Source: Verrucomicrobiota bacterium (GTDB lineage Bacteria > Verrucomicrobiota > Verrucomicrobiia > Limisphaerales > UBA9464). Taken from it: DNA of 9,406 bases. The stretch's first letter is position 1, and the number at the start of each line of letters is the position of its first letter. Position numbers and translations under genes: made by a program. Location: contig CANHYD010000073.1 in the NCBI GenBank assembly GCA_947464705.1, positions 1 through 9,406 of the forward strand, in the 5' to 3' direction. Positions 1 through 6,757 of the stretch are shown piece by piece. Below the pieces are notes generated by a model. That model ran no database searches. It saw nothing but the letters and a program-made list of their open reading frames with translations, and was not told the DNA's origin.

Positions 1-1497
1 CCGTTCGGCCTTCATGGCTGCGGCGATGTTGTTGGTCAGGCCCGCGATCTTCTCCAGTTTCACCCCCGGTGCCGGATGCAATTCATACCGGGTGATGGTG
101 GGTCCCTTGGTGATGTCACCGGGTGCGACCTCGATGCCGAACTGTGCCAGCGTCTGCACCATCAACCGAGCGTTGGCCATGAGCTCCTCCTTGGTCTCGG
201 TCGGTTTGACGGAGGTGTCCGGCAAGCTCAGCAAGTCCATCGAAGGCAGGCGGTAATTCCCGATGATGGGAGCGCTGGCCACCGTGATCGGCTTGATCTT
301 GCGTGTTTGCATCACCACACGCGGGCGAGCAGCGGCCGCGGCCAAAGGCAGCGCATCGGCGGGTGACTGCACTGCATCCTCAGGCCGATCCCACGGGGGA
401 GCATCTTCGGCATCGGAGTCATCGGACGGCTCGGCACCCGATCCGGCAGGGTCAACGGATTGGGATTGAGCAGCCCCACCCTCCTCCTCGTCATCCAGAT
501 CCGCACCGGGCGGGCGGCCCAAAATACGCTCGGCCAAGGACTTGGGTTTTCGAGGTTCGGAGACCGAGGCCGGCTCGTCGCCTGCGGGGGTGAGCACCGC
601 AGAAATTTCATCCGCCTTGATGACCTCACCGGTCTGGACAGTCCGGACCTCCCGGGGTTGCGGGACGCTCAAATCGCGAATGGTTACCTCGGGGATGGGC
701 CGCAGGTCGGCTCCAAGACCGGAGGGTTCTGGAGCGCCTTCAGGCTGAGGAACGACCGCTGCCGTGGCCGCCTTGCCGCGGGTGGACTTGGGCACCGGAG
801 TGGAGGTCTCCGACTCCGCGGTCGCCTGCTTGGTCAACTCACGAGCCTTCTTCTCCAACGCCTTGGCCTTCTTCTCGATGGCGGCCTCCTCAGCGGCCAT
901 CTTCTCCTCGGGAGTCTTCGGGACACGGACCCACAACTGACGGATCCACACCAACAACTGGTAGTCGGTGAGGAAGAGCAAGCTTGCCAGGTAGATGATC
1001 ACGTAGGTGACCGCCGCCCCCATGCGGCCCACCGAATACTCGACCCAGGCGTTGTTAATCTGATGCCCCAGGAGTCCTCCCGGACTGGGTCCGCTATTCT
1101 TGCGGATTTGGATACCCGGGATCCAACGCTCGCACAAATCCAGCACACCCACGCAGGCGATCACCAGACCCACCGAGGCAATGAGCGATCGCCAACGGCG
1201 CAGGTAGTTCAGGGAAGGAATGAACGAAGCGAAACCGAACCCCAACAACAGCACCGGGAGCACCCAAATACCGAAACCCAAAATCAATTGGAGCTCATAA
1301 ACCACGCGGGCCCCAAAGCGGCCCATCCAGTTCCGGATGGCCGTATTGGGCTCGGTGGTGTTGACGCCAAGATCCAGTCGATCGTAGGAAATCAGGGCAG
1401 CGGCCAGCACCACCGCCACCAAAATCAACACCAGCCCCTGGCTGTCGACCCAGATACGGTCCTTGCTGGATTCTTCTGTCCGCTCTTTGGTCGCCAC
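1..1497 (-). CDS. ftsK: FtsK/SpoIIIE-family DNA translocase, N-terminal part (3' end cut by window edge)
   Basis: This is a membrane-anchored DNA pump that moves chromosome termini through the division septum. Its 499 residues are visible and the frame is still open at position 1, so the RecA-like motor and the gamma domain lie outside the window. Four hydrophobic segments (about residues 21-38, 69-92, 103-121 and 161-185) form the usual FtsK membrane anchor. A lysine/glutamate-rich, probably helical stretch follows (about 197-225), then a long Pro/Ala/Ser/acidic linker to about 414. Residues 415-499 match the alpha domain that opens the translocase core: YRLPSMDLLSLP, then GPTITRYELHPAPGVKLEKI. 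I chose the GTG at 1495-1497, because it follows a short CAGG and precedes a hydrophilic N-terminus. A TTG at 1504-1506 is an alternative start. Walker motifs cannot be checked here. The family call is firm; the exact start is not. Confidence 0.93.
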   Translation of the reverse strand, partial: MATKERTEESSKDRIWVDSQGLVLILVAVVLAAALISYDRLDLGVNTTEPNTAIRNWMGRFGARVVYELQLILGFGIWVLPVLLLGFGFASFIPSLNYLRRWRSLIASVGLVIACVGVLDLCERWIPGIQIRKNSGPSPGGLLGHQINNAWVEYSVGRMGAAVTYVIIYLASLLFLTDYQLLVWIRQLWVRVPKTPEEKMAAEEAAIEKKAKALEKKARELTKQATAESETSTPVPKSTRGKAATAAVVPQPEGAPEPSGLGADLRPIPEVTIRDLSVPQPREVRTVQTGEVIKADEISAVLTPAGDEPASVSEPRKPKSLAERILGRPPGADLDDEEEGGAAQSQSVDPAGSGAEPSDDSDAEDAPPWDRPEDAVQSPADALPLAAAAARPRVVMQTRKIKPITVASAPIIGNYRLPSMDLLSLPDTSVKPTETKEELMANARLMVQTLAQFGIEVAPGDITKGPTITRYELHPAPGVKLEKIAGLTNNIAAAMKAER

Positions 1498-1636
1498 GCC
1501 TGCCAATCTACGGACCCGCCGGAGGCCGGGGCAAGCGGGGAACCGCAACCTCGCAGAATGAGCTGGATTGGCGGTCGCCTTCAGAAGGCCCACCGCCTAT
1601 CGTTCCTGTCACCAGACAGAGTACGGTGATTGAACC
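1498..1636. other. Divergent spacer between ftsK and rluD
   Basis: This 139-nt gap separates two outward-facing genes and must hold the start signals for both, unless ftsK is read from elsewhere. I could not find a convincing -35/-10 pair: TTGGCG near 1568-1573 has no well-spaced partner. No credible small gene is present. Confidence 0.4.
1625..1629 (+). promoter_or_regulatory. Probable ribosome binding site for rluD
   Basis: GGTGA lies 7 nt before the ATG at 1637 and matches the 3' half of the consensus AAGGAGGTGA. It supports this ATG as the start. A complementary TCACC at 1609-1613 could pair with it across an 11-nt loop and partly hide it. Any regulatory role for that pairing is speculation. 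Confidence 0.4.
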
Positions 1637-2629
1637 ATGCCCGAACCCATCGATATCGAGATCACTGAGAGCCGCCCCGGCCTGCGCCTGGACCGCTACC
1701 TCGCGGAGCGTTTTCCGGAGACGTCGCGGGGGCGCTTCCAGCAACTGATCACCGAGGGGGCCGTGCTCGTGAACGGTTCCGAGCCGAAGTCCACCGACCA
1801 CCCGCGGGTGGGTGACCGCATCCAGGTCCGCTGGCCGGAGGCCATTCCCAGCGAGGTGCTGCCCGAGAACATTCCCTTGTCCATTCTCCACGAAGACGAG
1901 GACTTGTTGGTGGTCAACAAATCCGCCGACATGGTGGTGCACCCCGCCGCGGGACATTTCTCCGGCACACTGGTCAATGCGCTGCTCCACCATTGCCGGG
2001 GAAACCTGAGCGGCATTGGTGGAGTCGAGCGACCGGGCATTGTCCACCGCTTGGACCTGGGAACCAGCGGTTGCATCGTCGTGGCCAAGACCGACACCGC
2101 ACATGCTCACTTGTCGGCGCAGTTCGCCGATCGCACCGTCGAGAAAGCCTATTTGGCGCTCGTCATTGGTACGGTCCGTCCGCTCAACGGAGATATCCGG
2201 GCCCCGATCATCCGCCACCTGATCCAGCGCAAAAAGATGGCAGTGACGACGCCGGGCAAAGGACGGGAAGCCTGGACCGAGTACCGCTGCCTGGAGTCCC
2301 TGAGGGACGCCTCGTGGATCGAATGCCAATTGCACACCGGCCGAACCCACCAGATTCGGGTTCACCTGACCCATCTGGGTTTTCCGCTGCTCGGCGACGA
2401 AGTTTACGGAGAACGGGCCAACGCTCGATTCTTCCAAGAACACCACTGGAAGGCACCCCGTCAGATGCTTCATGCCGCTCGACTGGCTTTCCTGCATCCG
2501 CGCTCCGGCCAGAAGATGGCTTTTGAGGCCCCGTTGCCTGCAGACATGGCATCCTGCCTCAATCGGCTGCGAATCGCCTCGATCCCCGAAGCCGCGCCGC
2601 CCGCACGTGCCGGCCGAACCGCGCGTTGA
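1637..2629 (+). CDS. rluD: RluA/RluD-family 23S rRNA pseudouridine synthase
   Basis: This cytoplasmic enzyme isomerises specific uridines of RNA to pseudouridine; RluD itself acts on helix 69 of 23S rRNA during large-subunit assembly. The 330 residues match the usual length (E. coli RluD has 326). An S4-like RNA-binding domain occupies about residues 15-70 (RLDRYLAERFPETSRGRFQQ, then VLVNG). The catalytic domain follows, with HRLDLGTSGCIVVAKTD at 137-153, where D140 is the expected catalytic aspartate, and the family motif GRTHQIRVHL at 235-244. The C-terminal 20 or so residues are Pro/Ala/Arg-rich and probably disordered. The stop lies 2 nt before the ATG of the flippase gene, so the two are probably co-transcribed. 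The superfamily is certain. RluD rather than RluC or another S4-containing paralogue is a best guess. Confidence 0.92.
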   Translation: MPEPIDIEITESRPGLRLDRYLAERFPETSRGRFQQLITEGAVLVNGSEPKSTDHPRVGDRIQVRWPEAIPSEVLPENIPLSILHEDEDLLVVNKSADMVVHPAAGHFSGTLVNALLHHCRGNLSGIGGVERPGIVHRLDLGTSGCIVVAKTDTAHAHLSAQFADRTVEKAYLALVIGTVRPLNGDIRAPIIRHLIQRKKMAVTTPGKGREAWTEYRCLESLRDASWIECQLHTGRTHQIRVHLTHLGFPLLGDEVYGERANARFFQEHHWKAPRQMLHAARLAFLHPRSGQKMAFEAPLPADMASCLNRLRIASIPEAAPPARAGRTAR

Positions 2630-2631
2630 CC

Positions 2632-3945
2632 ATGAGCGAGTCCCGATCGCGATTCCTCAAGCAAAGCCTTTGGATGATTGCGGCCACCCTGGGGGGCGGG
2701 GCTGGCATGGCTCTGGTCCACGGTTCTGTGTCCAAGCTGGGCGGTGCCCAGGTCTATTTTCAGTTCAAGTCCCTGATGGCGATCTTCTACGTCGTGGGCG
2801 CTGCCCAGGGGGCTCTCTGGACCCTGACGGCACGGCAAACGGCGACAGCTCTGACCCACGACGCGATCCAGGCAACACGGGATCGCCTCAAACGCTCCGC
2901 AGGAACCGTCCTGCTGTTCATGACACTGGCGGGCCTGGCGCTCATCCCGAGTGGACCGGCTCTGGCGGGTCACCTCAAACTCACCTCGGTGCTGCCTCTA
3001 TGGATCACCTGGGGGCTGATTCTGGCGTCACTGCTGGCGGCCCTCCAGCGAGGCATCCTGCAGGGACGGCAAGATTTTGCCGGCTTGGGATCCATGTCGA
3101 TCGCCGACGGGCTGGGCCGGTTTGCGTCGGTGGCAGTGATTCTCACCGTGCTGGGCGGCAGTGCCGCAGGAGCGATCGGTGGCGCCCTGACCGGGACGCT
3201 CATCGCGATGGCGGTGGGTTTTCGCGCCCTCAGACCTTGGAGCGTCGAGAATCCTGAAAATTCTGTATCCTCCGGGTCTGCGACGCCCGCCACCGCCGGA
3301 ACCACTGGGGGGTTCTGGCCCCTTGTCCTCGGCGCAGCGGCCCTCCAAGCCCTGAGCCAACTCGACAATTTGTTCCTGCAGGCCGCGGTGCCCGAAGCAT
3401 GGCAAAAAGAAGTGGGTTCGCGCTATTCACCCGGCGCCCAAATCGGATTCGCCCTGAGCCAATTCACCGTTCCGCTGGCGCTGGTCATGTTCCCCAAGGT
3501 GGCCCGCAGCACCGCGGGGGGCGAGGGGCACCAAGCCTTCCGATGGACCCTGCTGGCCACGGCGACCCTCGGCGGATTGGCGGCCCTGGGTTGCACCCTC
3601 CTCCCCTGGCTACCGGTTAAAATCCTTCTGCCGGGCATTCCCACGGAACTATCGGCCCCACTGGTGCCCTGGTTCGTCTGGGGAATGCTGGCCTTCACTC
3701 TGGCCAACGTGCTGTTCAGCGACCGGATGGCCCATGGCGATTTCCGTTTCGTGCCCGGCGCCTTGGTTTTGGCGGCGGCCTATGGCGTCAGCCTCTGGGG
3801 CTTCCAAGACACCCTGCTGCAAGGTTCTCCAGCCGAGGGACTGCTGCGAGTGGTGCAGCGGTTGGTCCTCTTCAACGCCGCGTTGCTGGTGTGGGCGGTG
3901 CTGGTCAGTGCCCCGAGCCGGTTCCGCCGTCGCGGGTCGAGATGA
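2632..3945 (+). CDS. MOP/Wzx-like lipid-linked oligosaccharide flippase or polysaccharide exporter, multi-spanning
   Basis: This 437-residue integral membrane protein has about 11-13 hydrophobic segments (roughly residues 11-31, 47-66, 90-112, 121-140, 162-198 covering two, 228-250, 268-290, 303-325, 343-363, 373-390 and 410-426). They are separated by short basic loops, and the tail is Arg-rich. Length, two halves joined by a polar linker (about 203-226, Ser/Thr/Gly/Pro-rich) and the stretch ILQGRQDFAGLGSMSIADGL near 142-161 resemble Wzx/RfbX-type members of the MOP superfamily, which flip lipid-linked glycans across the inner membrane. I saw no signature that fixes the substrate. MurJ or a MATE exporter are alternatives, though MurJ is usually longer, with 14 segments. 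The ATG at 2632 was chosen over a TTG at 2626 because it follows the rluD stop by 2 nt, suggesting translational coupling; no Shine-Dalgarno sequence is visible. The 3' end overlaps maf on the other strand by 41 bp. Confidence 0.7.
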   Translation: MSESRSRFLKQSLWMIAATLGGGAGMALVHGSVSKLGGAQVYFQFKSLMAIFYVVGAAQGALWTLTARQTATALTHDAIQATRDRLKRSAGTVLLFMTLAGLALIPSGPALAGHLKLTSVLPLWITWGLILASLLAALQRGILQGRQDFAGLGSMSIADGLGRFASVAVILTVLGGSAAGAIGGALTGTLIAMAVGFRALRPWSVENPENSVSSGSATPATAGTTGGFWPLVLGAAALQALSQLDNLFLQAAVPEAWQKEVGSRYSPGAQIGFALSQFTVPLALVMFPKVARSTAGGEGHQAFRWTLLATATLGGLAALGCTLLPWLPVKILLPGIPTELSAPLVPWFVWGMLAFTLANVLFSDRMAHGDFRFVPGALVLAAAYGVSLWGFQDTLLQGSPAEGLLRVVQRLVLFNAALLVWAVLVSAPSRFRRRGSR

Positions 3946-4519
3946 GGGGCACGCCCCAGTCTCCGAAAGCCTGACCCAAGGCCTCGACGGGCAACCCGAT
4001 GACATTGCTCTCCGAGCCGGCCACGGATTGCACCAACCAATCGCCGTGCTGCTGGAGCGCATAGCCTCCGGCTTTGTCGAGCGTGGGAACAACCTCGAGA
4101 TAGCGGCTGATGAGCTCTGAATCCAGGTGCCGGAATACCACGCGCGTCACGTCCGAAAACACCGCGCACCGACCGGAGGCGCCGTGCATCAGACAAACTC
4201 CGGTGACCACTTCATGCGACTTGCCCGAAAGACTTTCCAGCATCGCCCGAGCCGCGGCGTGGTGGGCGGGCTTGCCCAGCGGTTGGCCTTCCAGCCACAC
4301 GAGCGTGTCGGCCCCCAGCACCAAGTGCCCCGGATGGCGTTGAGAAACAGGGGCCGCCTTAAGCCGTGCATTGAGCTCACACAACGGACGGACCCCTAGA
4401 GCAGCGTCATGAACCTCGCTAGCATCGCTGGGAATCACTTGAAAATCCGCGATCAGGGTCCGCAGCAATTCGACGCGTCGGGGCGAGGCCGAGGCCAAGA
4501 TAATCGGAAGGTGAGGCAT
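3905..4519 (-). CDS. maf: Maf-family nucleoside triphosphate pyrophosphatase
   Basis: This cytoplasmic house-cleaning enzyme hydrolyses nucleoside triphosphates, including modified ones, to monophosphate and pyrophosphate. The 204 residues are typical of the family. Hallmarks in order are the N-terminal phosphate-binding LASASPRRVELL (8-19), LGADTLVWLEGQPLGKP (68-84) with D71 as the expected catalytic acid, LSGKSHEVVTGVCL (97-110), DKAGGYALQ (148-156) and GSESNVIGLP (168-177). The DKAG.YA.Q signature fits the dTTP/UTP-preferring branch (YhdE-like), but specificity is inferred only. About 15 residues after the conserved core are Gly/Thr-rich and unremarkable. The ATG is 5 nt after the stop of the upstream lipoprotein gene and lacks a recognisable Shine-Dalgarno sequence, so it probably depends on read-through from that gene. 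Its pairing with mutM in one operon fits a shared role in limiting damage-induced mutation. Confidence 0.93.
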   Translation of the reverse strand: MPHLPIILASASPRRVELLRTLIADFQVIPSDASEVHDAALGVRPLCELNARLKAAPVSQRHPGHLVLGADTLVWLEGQPLGKPAHHAAARAMLESLSGKSHEVVTGVCLMHGASGRCAVFSDVTRVVFRHLDSELISRYLEVVPTLDKAGGYALQQHGDWLVQSVAGSESNVIGLPVEALGQAFGDWGVPLISTRDGGTGSGH

Positions 4520-4524
4520 GGGGA

Positions 4525-4974
4525 TCAGAAGGAAACAAGCGCCGGAGTGGTCGATCGAAGCACGGACAATTGGTTGAAGGCAGCACAGTATTCCTTGCGG
4601 ATGGCTTCGATCGCCTCCTCAGCCTCCTGGGTGGGCGGGTGCAAGATCACCAATACCTTGGTCGACAAGCGCCGGATATCCCCCTGCGGCGGACGCCACT
4701 GCCCATAGGCATCGAACACAGTGAACCCCCCAGGAAAACGCGGGGTGACGCGTTCGACCAAAAACGCATCCCATTCGGAGCTATCCACGGCCGCGAGGTA
4801 GAGTTCGGTGCACAGCCACTGAGGCGGCAGGGTGTTCGGCGCGCCCGGAATGGGCTTCTTCGCGGATGCCGATTGCGTCGACGTGCATCCGGAGAACACC
4901 AGCATCAGCACCAAGAGCGGCAGGACCACCCGATCCAGACCCAATCCATGAGGATTCCGTTTCACGGACGCCAT
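4525..4974 (-). CDS. Putative DUF3574-family lipoprotein
   Basis: This is a 149-residue exported protein of unknown function. A basic N-terminus (K5, R6, R15) is followed by a hydrophobic core (about 16-27) and VFSGC, so lipidation is expected at C30. The residue before the lipobox Ser-Gly is Phe rather than the common Leu, making the site slightly atypical. The mature part starts with a Ser/Lys/Pro-rich spacer, then CTELYLA (55-61), SSEWDAFLVERVTPRFPGG (65-83) and FTVFDAYGQW (84-93), followed by a conserved-looking KVLVILHP (106-113). From memory these motifs fit DUF3574, a small alpha/beta family with no established biochemistry. Two further cysteines (55, 130) could pair in the periplasm. 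The gene lies 39 nt after mutM and 5 nt before maf, so it is probably in their operon, although its job there is not evident. The upstream GGTG is a weak ribosome binding site. Confidence 0.8.
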   Translation of the reverse strand: MASVKRNPHGLGLDRVVLPLLVLMLVFSGCTSTQSASAKKPIPGAPNTLPPQWLCTELYLAAVDSSEWDAFLVERVTPRFPGGFTVFDAYGQWRPPQGDIRRLSTKVLVILHPPTQEAEEAIEAIRKEYCAAFNQLSVLRSTTPALVSF

Positions 4975-5013
4975 TGAGCACCGCCGACGGCCCCACTGAC
5001 AATCCTGCTCGCA

Positions 5014-5844
5014 TCACCGCTTCTGGCAGCCAGGACACTGGTAGGTGGAACGTCCCGATTGCTGGAACCGGGTGATCGGCGTTCCGCATCGGTGGCAGGG
5101 CTGACCCTCACGGTCATAAACCCAGAGCCCGCCCTCGGCCGGCGAATCCGCCAGCCCTCCCTGTTGGTAAAGCATCGGTTGATCCGACCGAAGGGCTCGA
5201 AGGTTCTGTTCCACCGCCCCTTTCAGAAGTTTCCGGAGCACCCCATGCAAACGGACGACCGCTTCGGATCCCAGTTCGCAGGCCGGTGTCGCCGGATCGA
5301 TCCCGGCCAAAAACAAGGCCTCGCTGGCGTAAAGGTTGCCCACGCCAGTCAATCGAGCGGGATCCATCAGACACACTTTGATGGGCGTTCGGCTGCGGAC
5401 CAAAGCGTGCCCGAGCATCTCGGGCGTGAAGTCTGGGGCCAACGGTTCTGGCCCGAGAGTGGGCACCGCCAGGATTCCCAGTCGAAGATGCCCCAACTGG
5501 CGAGGATCTTCCAAAACGACGCGAAGGCCCTCCAATCCAAAGACCACCGCAGTATGGCGGGGCAGCGGAGCCTCCTTGGGCAAAACCCGCCAAGAACCGG
5601 TCATGCCGAGATGGGAGACCATCAACTCGGTCTCGCCGCTCGGGCGGCTCAATTCCCAGAGCAAGCATTTGCCCTGACGCCGGATGTCCTGGATCTGGCA
5701 CCCTTCCAAGGCGTTGCGGAACTGGGCCGGCGACAGCGGTCGAACCAAGCGCGGCTTGAGAACCTCGAGGTCCGTGACGCAACGCCCGCGAACCTGGGGC
5801 AGCAACCACCGTCCAAACGCCTCCACTTCGGGCAATTCCGGCAT
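5014..5844 (-). CDS. mutM: Formamidopyrimidine-DNA glycosylase (Fpg/MutM)
   Basis: This bifunctional base-excision repair enzyme removes 8-oxoguanine and formamidopyrimidines and nicks the abasic site. The 276 residues are full length. MPELPEVE gives the catalytic Pro2 and Glu3. K59 (QGKCLLW) corresponds to the conserved lysine near position 57. HLGMTGSWR (78-86) carries the void-filling Met81. LTGVGNLYASEALF (165-178) is the helix-two-turn-helix segment, with N170. A C-terminal zinc finger has C250-x2-C253 and C270-x2-C273, with GRSTYQCPGCQ containing the DNA-contacting arginine. Two points are odd. The usual DPRRFG wedge reads DPRQLG (113-118), so the intercalating Phe is Leu. The lesion-recognition loop after VEQ (211-213) reads NLRALRSDQPMLYQQGG instead of the GGTTLxD type. 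HLGM and the finger favour MutM over Nei. It appears to be the first gene of a unit with the lipoprotein and maf genes. Confidence 0.94.
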   Translation of the reverse strand: MPELPEVEAFGRWLLPQVRGRCVTDLEVLKPRLVRPLSPAQFRNALEGCQIQDIRRQGKCLLWELSRPSGETELMVSHLGMTGSWRVLPKEAPLPRHTAVVFGLEGLRVVLEDPRQLGHLRLGILAVPTLGPEPLAPDFTPEMLGHALVRSRTPIKVCLMDPARLTGVGNLYASEALFLAGIDPATPACELGSEAVVRLHGVLRKLLKGAVEQNLRALRSDQPMLYQQGGLADSPAEGGLWVYDREGQPCHRCGTPITRFQQSGRSTYQCPGCQKR

Positions 5845-5880
5845 GGAATGAGTCTAGCCCAGCCCCGCGGCAGAACCAAT

Positions 5881-5893
5881 TGGGGAAACCCCA
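5881..5893. other. Short GC hairpin in the divergent spacer
   Basis: TGGGG-AAA-CCCCA forms a perfect 5-bp stem with a 3-nt loop. There is no T-run on either side, so it is not a standard terminator. It may be chance in GC-rich DNA or a structure in the mutM or glycosyltransferase leader. Confidence 0.25.
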
Positions 5894-5919
5894 GAGCCCG
5901 ACGGTGACCAGACCATTCC

Positions 5920-5988
5920 ATGGAAATCGTCGCCCTCAAACACGGTCGCCCGCAAACACGACTGGTTCCGCGACCTCGGATTCCTTAG
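5920..5988 (+). other. Possible 22-codon leader reading frame before the glycosyltransferase
   Basis: An ATG at 5920 opens a 22-codon frame ending in TAG at 5986-5988, 10 nt before the GTG start of the glycosyltransferase and in a different frame. A GGTGA lies 12 nt upstream of the ATG, farther than ideal. The peptide (begins MEIVALKHGR, rich in Arg and Pro) resembles nothing I know. It is most likely chance, with a small possibility of a coupling leader. Confidence 0.15.
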
Positions 5989-5998
5989 GCTTCCACCC

Positions 5999-6721
5999 GT
6001 GGTTCCGCAGATCGTCATCGTCGTGCCCGTGTTCAATGAGGTGGCCAACATCATCCCGTTGGTGACCGAAATCGCCGCCGTGTTTCGTGCTGAAACACGG
6101 GCCTGGCAATTGGTGCTCGTCGATGACGCCTCGACCGACGGCACTTGGGAGGCCATCTGCGCCCAGCAAGCCCTCGACGGTCGGGTCACCGGCCTCCGTC
6201 ACCGGAAAAACGCGGGTCAAAGTGCCGCCATCTGGACGGGCATCTCACGAACGGAGGCCCCTTTCCTGTGCACGCTCGACGGCGATCTTCAGAACGACCC
6301 GTCCGAGCTGCCCCGCATGCTGCAACTGCTCGATCGGGCCGACTTTGTCTGCGGCCATCGTGTAGCCCGACAAGATTCCGTGGTCCGCCGGATTTCTTCC
6401 CGAGTGGCCCGGAGCGTGCGTTCGTGGAGCCTGGGCTCGGATTTTGCCGACACCGGCTGCGCCCTGAGGGCCTTCAAACGCAGCAGCCTCGCCGGAGTCT
6501 TTCCCTTCAACGGCCTGCACCGCTTCCTCCCGATCCTGGTGGCCGGCAACGGGAGCACGGTGTTGGAAGTGCCGGTGAAACACCGCCCGCGCACGGCCGG
6601 AGTCTCCAAGTACGGCGTCTGGAACCGACTCGGCCGCGGGCTCTTCGACCTGGTCGGCATGGCCTGGTACCAGCGCCGCCGACTGCCCGCCATCGACACC
6701 GACTCCATCCCGCGGGGTTGA
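5999..6721 (+). CDS. Family 2 glycosyltransferase, dolichyl-phosphate mannose synthase (DPM1)-like
   Basis: This GT-A fold enzyme probably transfers a sugar from a nucleotide donor to a polyprenyl phosphate at the inner face of the cytoplasmic membrane. Its 240 residues start with VIVVPVFNEVANI (6-18). VDDASTDGTW (41-50) is the nucleotide-binding acidic motif. LDGDLQNDPSELP (93-105) is the metal-binding D-x-D region typical of DPM-like enzymes. DTGCALRAFKR (151-161), NGLHRFLPIL (171-180) and HRPRTAGVSKYGVWNR (195-210) complete the family pattern. No clear transmembrane pair follows the catalytic domain; only a short amphipathic-looking LFDLVGMAWYQRRR (215-228) could touch the membrane. The GTG at 5999 was chosen because it precedes the conserved beta strand by four residues and no in-frame ATG lies nearby upstream. 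Related bacterial enzymes are often beside membrane sugar transferases or lipid A N-terminal-domain proteins, but here the gene stands alone. The sugar and acceptor are unknown. Confidence 0.87.
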   Translation: MVPQIVIVVPVFNEVANIIPLVTEIAAVFRAETRAWQLVLVDDASTDGTWEAICAQQALDGRVTGLRHRKNAGQSAAIWTGISRTEAPFLCTLDGDLQNDPSELPRMLQLLDRADFVCGHRVARQDSVVRRISSRVARSVRSWSLGSDFADTGCALRAFKRSSLAGVFPFNGLHRFLPILVAGNGSTVLEVPVKHRPRTAGVSKYGVWNRLGRGLFDLVGMAWYQRRRLPAIDTDSIPRG

Positions 6722-6726
6722 GCCTG

Positions 6727-6741
6727 CAGGACTAGTTCCTG
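6727..6741. terminator. Weak candidate terminator hairpin between convergent genes
   Basis: CAGGA-CTAGT-TCCTG is a 5-bp stem with a 5-nt loop inside the 36-nt gap between the glycosyltransferase and cytochrome gene ends. Position favours a bidirectional terminator, but the stem is short and no T-run follows on either strand. Confidence 0.25.
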
Positions 6742-6757
6742 GACCGGGTGTTCTGGC

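Larger units (their letters stand above)
5845..5998. other. Divergent spacer between mutM and the glycosyltransferase gene
   Basis: This 154-nt gap lies between two outward-facing genes and should carry both promoters. I found no convincing -35/-10 pair. It holds a short perfect hairpin at 5881-5893 and a 22-codon open frame at 5920-5988, both listed separately. Confidence 0.4.

Noticed and set aside
460..1629. A 389-codon plus-strand open frame opposite ftsK
   Set aside because: It is an antisense shadow in GC-rich DNA. The minus strand gives a recognisable FtsK with membrane segments and alpha domain, while this frame gives a Gly/Arg/His/Gln-rich product without motifs.
1508..2497. A 329-codon minus-strand open frame opposite rluD
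   Set aside because: The rluD frame has full family motifs over the same stretch; the antisense product matches nothing and has skewed composition.
2626..2631. TTG start for the flippase, overlapping the rluD stop
   Set aside because: It would add only two residues. The ATG at 2632 is the stronger codon and fits the coupled arrangement equally well.
5059..5907. A 282-codon plus-strand open frame opposite mutM
   Set aside because: MutM is intact on the minus strand with N-terminal catalytic residues and zinc finger; the plus frame is a shadow.
6723..6730. CCTGCAGG palindrome in the convergent gap
   Set aside because: An 8-bp palindrome is easily chance in GC-rich DNA and has no second copy or neighbouring feature that I noticed.
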